Notes under the pieces: model-generated
Database searches by the model: none
The model's input: the letters and a program-made list of their open reading frames with translations, nothing else
Told to the model about the DNA's origin: nothing
In this document: positions 15,609 through 22,651 of the stretch, piece after piece
Layout of the letters: each line of letters begins with the position of its first letter
How positions within the stretch are numbered: position 1 is the first letter of the stretch
Position numbers and translations under genes: made by a program
Assembly: GCA_019423725.1 (NCBI GenBank)
Contig: JAHZAW010000012.1
Span: 1-35,377, forward strand
DNA from: Clostridiales bacterium
Lineage (GTDB): Bacteria; Bacillota; Clostridia; Lachnospirales; Anaerotignaceae
Reading direction: 5' to 3'
DNA length: 35,377 nucleotides

Positions 15609-16055
15609 ATGAGGGATATAAAAGTTGATTTCAACGTACCGGAAATTGACCATCACGAATTTTACTATGTGGATGGGAAGAAGGTACCAAAGCCGGACAG
15701 CGGCATAAGATATATGTACATTGACAGGGGAGGACTTCTCCACTGTTCAAAATGGGAAGATGACGCCAGTGAATATGGCGGCGGAGTATATATGGCTGTG
15801 GACGACATAGAAAGCGATGGAGGAGTACCTAAGATCGGCGGGGAGACATATTATATATGGGACGCCGGGAACAGCTGGGTAAAAACAGCCAAAAATACGA
15901 AGGAAAAGTTTTATACGAAGGTAAAAGAAGGGGCAAAGAAAATAGTCACTCATCCCAACAGTGAAGACAAGGCTGAGGCCTGTGAGATACTCAGACAGAT
16001 ATATGTGGATATCCAGGACAGGCTGAGGGAAGTATCCGAAAATTCCGGAGAATGA
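15609..16055 (+). CDS. Hypothetical protein in holin-like group
   Basis: This 148-aa soluble protein has a strong site (GAAGGAGG) 7 nt before ATG 15609. The N-terminal two thirds are strand-like with many aromatic residues and glycine turns (DHHEFYYVDGKKVPKP, then GGETYYIWDAGNSWV). The C-terminal third is an amphipathic helix region (EACEILRQIYVDIQDRLREV). No family is recognised. Position between a fibre-like gene and a holin-like pair suggests a phage-derived structural or lysis-associated protein. That is inference from neighbours only. Confidence 0.65.
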   Translation: MRDIKVDFNVPEIDHHEFYYVDGKKVPKPDSGIRYMYIDRGGLLHCSKWEDDASEYGGGVYMAVDDIESDGGVPKIGGETYYIWDAGNSWVKTAKNTKEKFYTKVKEGAKKIVTHPNSEDKAEACEILRQIYVDIQDRLREVSENSGE

Positions 16056-16118
16056 GCCGGAGGACAAAAGCCAAGGGCATAGAAAGGTATAAGGATATAA
16101 AGATTTGGAGGGACAAGA

Positions 16119-16391
16119 GTGTCTGATGCCGTAACAACGGCCTTGATAAGCGGGGGCGTCACTCTTGCGGTATGTATGATAAACAGCTGGCAGCAGAACA
16201 GGAGGTCCATGGCGCAGCATGATGAGACCATGGGGCTGATAAAATACCAGCTGGAGGAACTTACGGAGAGGGTCGACAAACACAATCAGGTGGTGGAGAG
16301 GACCTACGCCCTGGAACAAAAGGCCATGATACATGAGGAAAAAATAAAGGTTGCCAATCACAGGATAGAAGATCTTGAAAAAAAGGGGTGA
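16119..16391 (+). CDS. Coiled-coil membrane protein, XhlA/holin-associated type
   Basis: This 90-aa protein starts at GTG 16119 behind GGAGGGA. Residues about 5-22 form a membrane segment (TTALISGGVTLAVCMIN). The rest is a charged coiled coil (LEELTERVDKHNQVVERTYALEQ). This layout, one membrane segment plus a coiled coil directly before a two-TM holin-like gene, matches holin-associated proteins such as XhlA-type partners in lysis cassettes of Bacillota phages. In XhlA itself the membrane segment is C-terminal, so the family call is loose. The stop is 2 nt before the holin-like ATG. Confidence 0.65.
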   Translation: MSDAVTTALISGGVTLAVCMINSWQQNRRSMAQHDETMGLIKYQLEELTERVDKHNQVVERTYALEQKAMIHEEKIKVANHRIEDLEKKG

Positions 16392-16395
16392 TCGT

Positions 16396-16704
16396 ATGAA
16401 AGAGGCGCTTATAAAGCTGCTCAGGGTAAAGACGGTCATAACGCTCATATTAACGGTGGTATTCGCGTTTTTATGTTTGAGCGGCAGGGTGGATGCCAGG
16501 GAATTCGTGACAATATTCACCGTTGTGATATCGTTTTATTTTGGGACACAGCACGAGAGGGCCGAGGAGGTCATGCTGGGTAACCAGAACGCGAATATTT
16601 CCGGTGCGTCTGACGGCTCGTCCCAGACGGGACAGACCGGGCAGAATAGACAGACGGCCCAGGTCATTCAGGCGGGCACATATGACGACAGTGAAGATGA
16701 ATAA
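16396..16704 (+). CDS. Two-TM holin-like protein
   Basis: This 102-aa protein has two membrane helices (about 12-33 and 38-56) and the diagnostic segment EFVTIFTVVISFYFGTQ seen in a holin family of clostridial phages. A hydrophilic Gln/Gly/Ser-rich tail ending in DDSEDE follows. ATG 16396 has GGGGTG 5 nt upstream. Holins open the membrane for an endolysin, yet no amidase, lysozyme or peptidase gene follows: the next element is a terminator and then a minus-strand transporter. The pair is therefore an orphan, either residual or repurposed for lysin-independent release. Confidence 0.78.
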   Translation: MKEALIKLLRVKTVITLILTVVFAFLCLSGRVDAREFVTIFTVVISFYFGTQHERAEEVMLGNQNANISGASDGSSQTGQTGQNRQTAQVIQAGTYDDSEDE

Positions 16705-16721
16705 TAAACATGGGATAAATA

Positions 16722-16750
16722 AAAGGGCTCTCCTTTACGGAGAGCCCTTT
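16722..16750. terminator. Bidirectional terminator
   Basis: A perfect 12-bp stem, AAAGGGCTCTCC (16722-16733) with GGAGAGCCCTTT (16739-16750), loop TTTAC. It lies between the convergent holin-like gene and the ZIP transporter gene. The minus-strand side has the better T-tract. Confidence 0.85.
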
Positions 16751-16811
16751 GACATGGGACAGGGTCCATTTTTCGTTATTTATGGCATTAATGATTGTCC
16801 GTGGGAGGATT

Positions 16812-17591
16812 TTATCCCAGGGCAGAGTCAAGTATCATCATAATAAGAAATCCGGCGGCAAAGCCAATGGTGCCGATATTTGAGTGTTCTCCTTCTGAGG
16901 CTTCGGGGATAAGTTCCTCCACCACCACATATATCATGGCACCCGCTGCGAATGAAAGCAGATAGGGCAGGAGAGGCACTATGAGGGATGAGAGGGCTAT
17001 GGTAAGAAGGGCTCCAATAGGTTCCACTATGCCGGACAGGGCGCCGTAGATAAAGGCCTTTGTTTTTCCGGTGCCTTCGCTCTTAAGGGGCAGGGAAATG
17101 ACAGCGCCTTCGGGGAAGTTCTGAATGGCGATGCCAAGGGCCAGGGAAAGGGCTCCGGCGGCGGTGACCGTGGAACTTCCGTTCATGGCTCCAGCCAGTA
17201 CGACGCCTACGGCCATGCCCTCGGGTATATTGTGGAGGGTCACGGCCAGGACGAGCATGGCGTTTTTCCCAAGGGATCTTTTGGGGCCTTCTGTATGTCC
17301 GCCCAGGTGCATATGGGGTATGAGCCTGTCCATTATAAGCAGGAACACCATACCAAGGGCAAAACCAACGGCAGCGGGTATGAATGAGAGACGTCCCAGA
17401 CTTTCTGACATATCCATGGATGGTATGAGCAGGGACCATATGGAGGCTGCCACCATAACTCCCGAGGCAAATCCTAAAAGCACCTTCTGGACCTTTTGGT
17501 CAAGGCTGTCTTTCATAAAAAATACACAGGCCGCTCCCAGTGCAGTGCCCATAAAGGGCAGGAGAAGGCCGGGTATGAGATAAGAGGGCAT
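16812..17591 (-). CDS. ZIP family divalent metal transporter (GufA/ZupT-like)
   Basis: This 259-aa membrane protein has eight hydrophobic segments and the ZIP signatures HNIPEGMAVG (central helix, residues about 124-133) and IQNFPEGAVISLPL, plus EELIPEA near the end. The paired H-N-x-P-E-G and N-F-P-E-G helices form the binuclear metal site of ZIP transporters, which import Zn, Fe or Mn. A short histidine loop (HMHLGGH) lies between helices three and four. ATG 17591 has AGGGAG about 9 nt upstream. That site is embedded in a tandem 11-nt repeat, which may alter expression if copy number changes. Confidence 0.92.
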   Translation of the reverse strand: MPSYLIPGLLLPFMGTALGAACVFFMKDSLDQKVQKVLLGFASGVMVAASIWSLLIPSMDMSESLGRLSFIPAAVGFALGMVFLLIMDRLIPHMHLGGHTEGPKRSLGKNAMLVLAVTLHNIPEGMAVGVVLAGAMNGSSTVTAAGALSLALGIAIQNFPEGAVISLPLKSEGTGKTKAFIYGALSGIVEPIGALLTIALSSLIVPLLPYLLSFAAGAMIYVVVEELIPEASEGEHSNIGTIGFAAGFLIMMILDSALG

Positions 17592-17604
17592 TATATCAAC
17601 TCCC

Positions 17605-17637
17605 TTTAGTTATTCTTTAGTTATTCTTTGGTTATTT
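17605..17637. repeat. 11-nt tandem repeat upstream of ZIP gene
   Basis: TTTAGTTATTC at 17605-17615 and 17616-17626, then TTTGGTTATTT at 17627-17637. The array begins 14 bp upstream of the ZIP start codon on its leader side and includes part of its ribosome binding site. Confidence 0.8.
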
Positions 17638-17840
17638 AATATTTTGTATGTTTTTTTACCCGCAGTCAACCGCTGCCTTAAAATTTAGGATTTATTTAAT
17701 AAACGGTTTTAGGAGCCGCTTTTTAAAAACTGCAGTTGAAATATGAAGGTGTTTTTTTGGTGTCCTTGGCATAAAATACAGTTTCAGATAAAATTCACAT
17801 AAAAAACTCTTTAAAGGCAGGATTTTTATTTATTTTTTGG

Positions 17841-17868
17841 TTGATTTTTAATTTTTATGTGTTATAAT
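17841..17868 (+). promoter_or_regulatory. Promoter of the serS T-box transcript
   Basis: TTGATT (17841-17846) and TATAAT (17863-17868) with a 16-nt spacer in T-rich DNA. Expected transcription start is about 17875, shortly before the T-box leader. Confidence 0.7.
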
Positions 17869-17879
17869 CTTTTTATGTT

Positions 17880-18120
17880 CAGATAATAAGGACGTTTGAG
17901 GAAAACTAAATCCCGTAGCGTTTTCAGAGAGCCGTCATTTGGTGTGAGACGGCAGCGTGAAAAGATGTTCCACTTTCCGAGTCTGCGGTGAAAGCCGCCG
18001 GGGTAAAGCCCCTTACAGCTTTTATGAGAGGCCGTACACAAGCGGCAATGCGGGTGGCAACGCGGGTATAACAGCTCGTCCCAGGGAAGCGTAAAGCTTT
18101 TAAGGGACGGGCTTTTTATT
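17880..18120 (+). ncRNA. T-box riboswitch (tRNA-Ser responsive)
   Basis: The leader contains the conserved T-box stretch AATGCGGGTGGCAACGCGGG (18047-18066). Its TGGC bulge would pair with a GCCA tRNA end, agreeing with the G discriminator of tRNA-Ser. A terminator follows: AGCTCGTCCC (18073-18082) with GGGACGGGCT (18104-18113), then a T-tract. The T-box strand can instead form the antiterminator when uncharged tRNA binds. Stem I with AGAGAG lies around 17934-17990. Two TCC triplets near 17966-17980 are candidate serine specifier codons; I cannot decide between them by eye. Confidence 0.93.
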
Positions 18121-18153
18121 TTGCCGAAAACAATTTTTTAGGAGGAAAAACCA

Positions 18154-19437
18154 GTGTTAGACATTAAATTCGTAAGAGAGAACCCCGAGATAGTTAAACA
18201 GAATATCAGAAACAAGTTTCAGGACAAAAAACTTCCCCTCGTTGACGAAGTCATTGAGCTTGACCTTGAAAACAGAAAGATCAAACAGGAGGTTGAAGCC
18301 CTTCGTGCCGATAGAAACAGACTTTCAAAACAGATCGGAGGTCTTATGGCAAAGGGTGAGAAGGAAGAGGCCGAAAAAGTAAAGGCTGAGGTAGCTAAAA
18401 ACTCCACAAGAGTAGATGAACTCACAGAAAAGGAAAAAGACGTTGAGGAAAGGATCAAAAAGATCATGATGACTATCCCCAACATCATCGATCCTTCAGT
18501 TCCCATCGGCAAGGACGACAGCGAGAACGTAGAAGTACAGAAATTTGGCGAGCCCGTTGTTCCCGATTTTGAGATACCCTATCACGTTGACATCATGGAG
18601 AAGTTCAACGGCATCGACCTTGACAGCGCAAGAAAAGTAGCCGGAAACGGATTCTATTATCTCATGGGCGACATAGCAAGACTTCATTCAGCAGTAATCG
18701 CCTATGCAAGGGACTTTATGATAAACAGAGGATTCACATACTGTGTACCTCCTTTCATGATCAGAAGCGACGTTGTTACAGGCGTTATGAGCTTTGACGA
18801 GATGGACGCCATGATGTATAAGATCGAAGGCGAGGACCTTTACCTCATCGGTACCAGTGAACATTCAATGATCGGTAAGTTCATCGATACAGTAAATAAA
18901 GAGGCAGACCTTCCCTATACACTCACAAGCTATTCACCCTGCTTCCGTAAGGAAAAAGGTGCCCACGGCATAGAGGAAAGAGGAGTTTACAGAATACATC
19001 AGTTCGAGAAACAGGAAATGATCGTCGTATGTAAGCCCGAAGACAGCAAGATGTGGTTCGATAAACTCTGGCAGAACACAGTTGATCTTTTCAGATCCAT
19101 GGATATCCCCGTAAGAACTCTTGAGTGCTGCTCAGGAGACCTGGCTGACCTTAAGGTAAAATCAGTAGACGTTGAGGCTTGGTCACCCAGACAGAAGAAA
19201 TATTTCGAGGTCGGCAGCTGCTCTAACCTTGGAGACGCTCAGGCAAGAAGACTTAGAATAAGGGTAGTTGGAGAAAACGGTGAGAAATACTTCGCTCATA
19301 CCCTTAACAACACAGTTGTTGCTCCTCCCAGAATGCTCATCGCCTTCCTTGAAAACAACCTTCAGGCAGACGGCACAGTAAGGATCCCCGAAGTTTTAAG
19401 ACCTTACATGGGCGGACAGGAATATTTAGGCAAATAA
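18154..19437 (+). CDS. serS: Seryl-tRNA synthetase
   Basis: This 427-aa class II synthetase charges tRNA-Ser. Residues about 28-105 form the antiparallel coiled-coil arm that grips the long variable arm of tRNA-Ser. Motif 2 contains FRKEKGAHG with Arg265, then RIHQFEKQEM. Motif 3 contains NNTVVAPPRML with Arg393. The wording GAHGIEERG and HTLNNTVVAPPR differs from the usual bacterial forms (for example NGSGLAVGR in E. coli). It recalls the subtype seen in some Clostridia and archaea. It starts at GTG 18154, 8 nt after AGGAGG, and is controlled by the T-box leader upstream. The terminator at 19457-19485 closes the unit. Confidence 0.97.
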   Translation: MLDIKFVRENPEIVKQNIRNKFQDKKLPLVDEVIELDLENRKIKQEVEALRADRNRLSKQIGGLMAKGEKEEAEKVKAEVAKNSTRVDELTEKEKDVEERIKKIMMTIPNIIDPSVPIGKDDSENVEVQKFGEPVVPDFEIPYHVDIMEKFNGIDLDSARKVAGNGFYYLMGDIARLHSAVIAYARDFMINRGFTYCVPPFMIRSDVVTGVMSFDEMDAMMYKIEGEDLYLIGTSEHSMIGKFIDTVNKEADLPYTLTSYSPCFRKEKGAHGIEERGVYRIHQFEKQEMIVVCKPEDSKMWFDKLWQNTVDLFRSMDIPVRTLECCSGDLADLKVKSVDVEAWSPRQKKYFEVGSCSNLGDAQARRLRIRVVGENGEKYFAHTLNNTVVAPPRMLIAFLENNLQADGTVRIPEVLRPYMGGQEYLGK

Positions 19438-19456
19438 TTGGATAACAGGTATTTAA

Positions 19457-19486
19457 AAGGCGTTCCTCTATGGGACGCCTTTTTTA
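19457..19486 (+). terminator. Terminator after serS
   Basis: AAGGCGTTCC (19457-19466) pairs with GGGACGCCTT (19472-19481), one G-T pair, loop TCTAT, followed by TTTTT. Confidence 0.9.
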
Positions 19487-19970
19487 TACCCAGACCGACG
19501 GATATGGGGACGCAGTAGCCGCAGCAGGGCTGAAGGCCGGCCTGGGAGCCAGAAAGAGACAGGCAGTGCGGAGTACCAGCGGCAAAAGCAGGAGCCTGGT
19601 GTGGTGAAAGAGGCTGGCTGAAAATGCATAAAGAGCAGTTAAGAACATGGAGAGGGCAGTCAAAGGACACGGAGGCCAGCTCGGAGAGACAGAATACCAA
19701 GCTCAGGAAAAAAACAACGGCTTGGGGTGTGAGCCCCGGTGCAGGCCGCAGAGATTAATCTAGGAAAGCAGAAGCCAGGCGCAGTACTGCCGAAAGCACC
19801 GGCTTTGGGTGTAGAAACCGGCATCAGGTTTTAGAATACCCGGCTTGGGGCAGATCAGTCCTGCTCAGGCGCAGAGTACACCCTCAAGGGAGCAGGAAAA
19901 CTTTCGCGGGCTTAGTAATGCCATATCGATGCAGAACGCCGGCAGGGCATAAACGGTCCTGTTTTCAGGC
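19487..19970. repeat. Repeat-rich intergenic block, no gene
   Basis: About 480 bp without a gene. It is GC-richer than most intergenic DNA here and made of recurring words such as CCGGC, CAGGC, GGCTTGGGGTG (19710 and a close copy GGCTTTGGGTG near 19801) and GGAGCAGGAAAA. Minus-strand open frames through it have no ribosome binding site or domain. Confidence 0.6.
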
Positions 19971-20006
19971 AAATAAAAAAGGCATCCGGGGGTGCTGTGG
20001 ATGCCT
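19971..20006 (-). terminator. Terminator of the lipoprotein gene
   Basis: On the minus strand AGGCATCC pairs with GGATGCCT (plus coordinates 19980-19987 and 19999-20006), followed by a T-rich run. It sits 45 nt after the lipoprotein stop codon. Confidence 0.82.
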
Positions 20007-20051
20007 ATATAGAAGCACGGATATTTAGGATAAAACTGATGTTTTTAGCTC

Positions 20052-20651
20052 TTAAATATAAAACTGAATTGATACTGCTGACAGGGCTTGTTCATTCAGG
20101 AAAGTGAAAGAGTGGGATATAATGTCCATCTGGGCGAATATATCCTCCAGTTTATCGTAGTCATCCGTTCCTTCATCGTAAGGATTTGACTGCATCTGGT
20201 TGAGAACTACCACTCGTCCTGAAGATGATACTCCCAGTTCGTCTCCCACATAACCGTCCTCGGCCTTAATGTTGTCCCATACATCCTGGCTCATTTCCTC
20301 CAGGGTAAATATGTTCTGGTCTGAGGATTCGCCTTTATAGTAGACTTTTACCATATTTATGGTGTCGTCATAGGCAGTGGTCTGGGATTCCTCCGTATAC
20401 ATACAGTCCTTCAGGAGCTCAGGCATCTCAACGGAAAAATTGAGCTCATCATTTTCATAGACAAAGGGATCTTCCTCTGCGGATGAGGCTTCCGCCGAAG
20501 TACTTCCCTCATCATCTGATGCGGATGTTCCATCCTCCGTTGTTTCTGAGACGGTCTGTTCCGTGTCATCTCCTCCGGAGCTGCAGCCTGTAGCTATCAC
20601 TCCCATTGACAGCGCCATACAGAGAAAAAGCGGTATGCATCTGCGTTTCAT
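20052..20651 (-). CDS. Secreted lipoprotein of unknown function
   Basis: This 199-aa protein has a lipoprotein signal peptide: basic MKRR, hydrophobic core, then IATGC with the lipidated Cys at residue 23. A linker of about 40 residues rich in Ser, Thr, Glu and Asp follows, then a compact globular domain (FVYENDELNFSVEMPELL onward). The domain resembles small extracytoplasmic domains that follow such linkers, but no family is named with confidence. GGAGGA lies 8 nt before the ATG. It forms a single-gene unit with its own terminator. It is expected on the outer face of the membrane. Confidence 0.8.
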   Translation of the reverse strand: MKRRCIPLFLCMALSMGVIATGCSSGGDDTEQTVSETTEDGTSASDDEGSTSAEASSAEEDPFVYENDELNFSVEMPELLKDCMYTEESQTTAYDDTINMVKVYYKGESSDQNIFTLEEMSQDVWDNIKAEDGYVGDELGVSSSGRVVVLNQMQSNPYDEGTDDYDKLEDIFAQMDIISHSFTFLNEQALSAVSIQFYI

Positions 20652-21093
20652 TTATCATTCCTCCAATCATTTTGTTGAACTTAATGACAGGTATAATCTA
20701 ACACAGACAGCACCATCAGGTAATTAAGAGACAATTAAGTATCGTGGTCTTTTATAAAAAAATGATTAAATTATTTGAAGCATTTGTCATTATTTACAGA
20801 CTATAAAGTTTACTGCCATAACAAGGAAGGGTATGGGCAGAGGCGGGATATAACGGCAGATATCACAGGCAGATATTTGATAGGGCTGAAGATATATTTG
20901 GTCCAAGGCCATCAAGGCCATAAATATAGGGGCCGGCAGCCTGGGCTGAAAGGCGGCAAGCCTCCGGGCTCTGTAATAAATATTAATAAATATTCCTCCA
21001 GAGGCTCGTGCGGATACACCGGCGCCGGATGTTCTGACGATGACTGACAATAAAATTTAGTTAAGTTTTTTATATATATTTATTCAAAATCTA
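20652..21093. other. Intergenic stretch without supported gene
   Basis: Opposing open frames at 20775-21047 and 20790-21050 overlap almost fully. Both lack ribosome binding sites and recognisable domains, so neither is called. The block includes short direct repeats (AAGGCCATC/AAGGCCATA near 20905-20925) and ends in AT-rich promoter DNA. Confidence 0.5.
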
Positions 21094-21122
21094 TTGACAA
21101 AAATTAATACTGGTTGTATTAT
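21094..21122 (+). promoter_or_regulatory. Near-consensus sigma-A promoter
   Basis: TTGACA (21094-21099) and TATTAT (21117-21122) with a 17-nt spacer. No gene with a ribosome binding site follows on the plus strand, so it should drive the candidate small RNA at 21129-21290. Confidence 0.8.
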
Positions 21123-21128
21123 ACTTTA

Positions 21129-21290
21129 TAGCTTTAGCACGATACAATAATAACACATTGTAGTTATAAAACAATACCGTGATAAGGCAGTAAAACTCCG
21201 AATGGATAAATAAATGCCCCTTTATTTATTTCATTATAAAAACCTTTTATTTCTTTTGGCCCTCCGAATCCCAACGGGGGGTTTTTCTAT
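21129..21290 (+). ncRNA. Candidate small RNA of unknown class
   Basis: A near-consensus promoter and a terminator-like hairpin define a transcript of about 160 nt. The end is CCCTCC (21260-21265) pairing with GGGGGG (21276-21281), then TTTTTC and a T-rich run. Inside, ATAAATAAA (21206-21214) and TTTATTTAT (21221-21229) form a 9-bp hairpin with a TGCCCC loop. TCCGAAT occurs twice (21198 and 21264), the second copy inside the terminator. A 61-codon frame from ATG 21214 has no ribosome binding site. No known riboswitch motif is recognised. The 3' end faces the DUF3343 gene and read-through would be antisense to it. Confidence 0.45.
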
Positions 21291-21318
21291 TATTTTTGCC
21301 ATTGAGCCCTTTCATATT

Positions 21319-21579
21319 TCATATATCCACCGGATAAACCTCGTCGTTTTCGGCAAGATATACGTGGCAGCTTTCCTTTATCTGTTGATTTTCATTTAAA
21401 AGTTCCTTCAGCCTTTCAAAATCCTCCGTTTCTATCCTGAGGGATATGCCGCAGGAAGCACTTATTTTTCTCAGGGTAGGCATGACAGCGGCGTTTATTT
21501 TTTCGCCGAGATATTTTTCAGCGGCAACGGCACTGTGGGTGGAATTGAAAGCGATTGTATAATATGCATCTTTTCTCAT
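21319..21579 (-). CDS. DUF3343 putative Se/S carrier-like protein
   Basis: This 86-aa protein matches the DUF3343 family of small TusA-like proteins encoded next to selenium or sulfur transfer genes. The fold is a short ferredoxin-like domain; a conserved cysteine lies in the SASCGISLRIE segment, and a second Cys occurs in KESCHVYL. AGAGGTG precedes the ATG at 21579. It is divergent from yedF, with 91 bp between the starts, the usual pairing for this family. No in-frame selenocysteine TGA is evident. Confidence 0.85.
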   Translation of the reverse strand: MRKDAYYTIAFNSTHSAVAAEKYLGEKINAAVMPTLRKISASCGISLRIETEDFERLKELLNENQQIKESCHVYLAENDEVYPVDI

Positions 21580-21608
21580 AAAAACACCTCTTAAAGATTA
21601 TAAGACCT

Positions 21609-21637
21609 TTGACAACTAAAGGCAATATGGTTATACT
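21609..21637 (+). promoter_or_regulatory. Promoter of yedF
   Basis: TTGACA (21609-21614), 17-nt spacer and TATACT (21632-21637), about 34 nt before the yedF start. Near-consensus, suggesting strong basal expression. Confidence 0.8.
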
Positions 21638-21670
21638 CATATTAAAATAACGTATAGAAAAGGTGATAAT

Positions 21671-22297
21671 ATGTCAAAATTTATAGATGCCTTCGGCAAG
21701 GCCTGCCCTATGCCCGTTGTGCTTGCTAAAAAAGAGATCGATGCCGGTGAAAGAGACCTCACGGTGGCCGTTGATAATGAGATAGCCGTGGGAAATCTTA
21801 AACGTCTGGCGGATTCAAATGGTATCGAAACTAAGGTGGAGACCGTTGAAGGCGGATTCCATGTAATATTTGCCGGCGGCGCCGCTGAGGGAGATGCAAA
21901 AGATGTGAAAAATGCTCCGCAGGCAGCTCCGGCTCCTTCGGCATGCTCTGTCAGCGGATGCGGATATACAGTATTTTTCGGCAAAGACTATGTTGGCGAA
22001 GGAGACTACACCCTCGGACATAATCTGGCTAAAATGATGCTCTATACCCTGGCTGAAAGTGATGATGTGCCTGCGGCTGTCATATTTATGAACAGCGGTG
22101 TAAAAATGCCCACAGATGACAAGATGGACATTATCAACAGCATAAGTACCCTCATCGAAAAGGGTACAGAAGTGCTCGTCTGCGGAACATGCCTCAACTA
22201 CTACGGCCTTACGGAAAAACTTAAGGTGGGAACCATCAGCAATATGTACGAGATCGTGGAGAAAATGAAAAGCTCCGCCAAGGTGATCACCGTTTAA
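21671..22297 (+). CDS. yedF: Selenium metabolism protein YedF (TusA-DsrE fusion)
   Basis: This 208-aa protein has two domains. Residues 1-75 are TusA-like with the CPMP motif (Cys12-Pro-Met-Pro) that carries persulfide or perselenide sulfur. After an Ala/Pro linker, residues about 95-208 form a DsrE-like domain with VCGTCLNYYG near the C-terminus, another candidate thiol site. This architecture is the sulfurtransferase-like YedF found in selenium-using Clostridia. AAAGGTGA precedes ATG 21671. It is divergent from DUF3343, supporting a shared Se/S transfer role. selD, selA and other selenium genes are not in the window. Confidence 0.93.
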   Translation: MSKFIDAFGKACPMPVVLAKKEIDAGERDLTVAVDNEIAVGNLKRLADSNGIETKVETVEGGFHVIFAGGAAEGDAKDVKNAPQAAPAPSACSVSGCGYTVFFGKDYVGEGDYTLGHNLAKMMLYTLAESDDVPAAVIFMNSGVKMPTDDKMDIINSISTLIEKGTEVLVCGTCLNYYGLTEKLKVGTISNMYEIVEKMKSSAKVITV

Positions 22298-22311
22298 AAT
22301 TTGAATAAGAT

Positions 22312-22340
22312 AAAACAGCCCGCATACAGCGGGCTGTTTT
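22312..22340 (+). terminator. Terminator after yedF
   Basis: A perfect 12-bp stem AAAACAGCCCGC (22312-22323) with GCGGGCTGTTTT (22329-22340), loop ATACA. The trailing T-tract is part of the stem. Confidence 0.88.
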
Positions 22341-22571
22341 GTTGTACAGAGCTTGGCCCTTTGGTTTCATTAAGATATCCGCCGTCCTTAACCTATCGCA
22401 TCTCCTAACAATCCCGCCCGCCGCACAGCAGCACCCCCGCCAAAGTAATCAGGCAGCCGCACTACCGCAGCAGCAACCCCGCCGAAGGAACCAGGCAGCC
22501 GCACCCGCCGCACCGCCAAATCCCCCCAAAGCCGGGACAGGCACCTGCCCAAACCTCTCCGAAAGCGGCCA
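22341..22571. repeat. CCGC/CAGC-rich intergenic block
   Basis: No supported gene. From about 22420 to 22525 the DNA is a run of imperfect copies of CAGGCAGCCGCAC and CCGCAGCAGCAACCCCGCCG. A plus-strand frame (22339-22704) translates this as Ala/Pro/Gln repeats and then runs antisense into the ATPase gene. It is rejected as a gene. Confidence 0.6.
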
Positions 22572-22603
22572 AAATAAAAAAGAGACGCAAAGTTTGCGTC
22601 TCT
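22572..22603 (-). terminator. Terminator of the metal ATPase operon
   Basis: AGAGACGCAA (22581-22590) and TTGCGTCTCT (22594-22603) form a 10-bp stem. On the minus strand it is followed by TTTTTTATTTT. It lies about 50 nt beyond the ATPase stop. Confidence 0.85.
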
Positions 22604-22651
22604 TAGATGTTTTCATTATTCTTTTCCGGGGATCCTTTTTAGTGATCCTCT

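Noticed and set aside
15425..15628. 67-codon frame before the 15609 gene
   Set aside because: Encoded by the tandem repeats (SIKVSKYRSIK from AAGTATCG copies), no ribosome binding site, and it overlaps the real start of the next gene.
20775..21050. Overlapping open frames on both strands
   Set aside because: Both lack initiation signals and family resemblance; overlapping frames in repeat-containing DNA are expected by chance.
21214..21399. 61-codon hydrophobic frame starting in the candidate small RNA
   Set aside because: No ribosome binding site. The ATG lies in a hairpin arm, and the frame runs through the terminator and antisense to DUF3343.
21319..21579. Selenocysteine read-through of the DUF3343 TGA stop
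   Set aside because: The sequence after TGA is not family-like, and no selenocysteine insertion structure is apparent after the stop.
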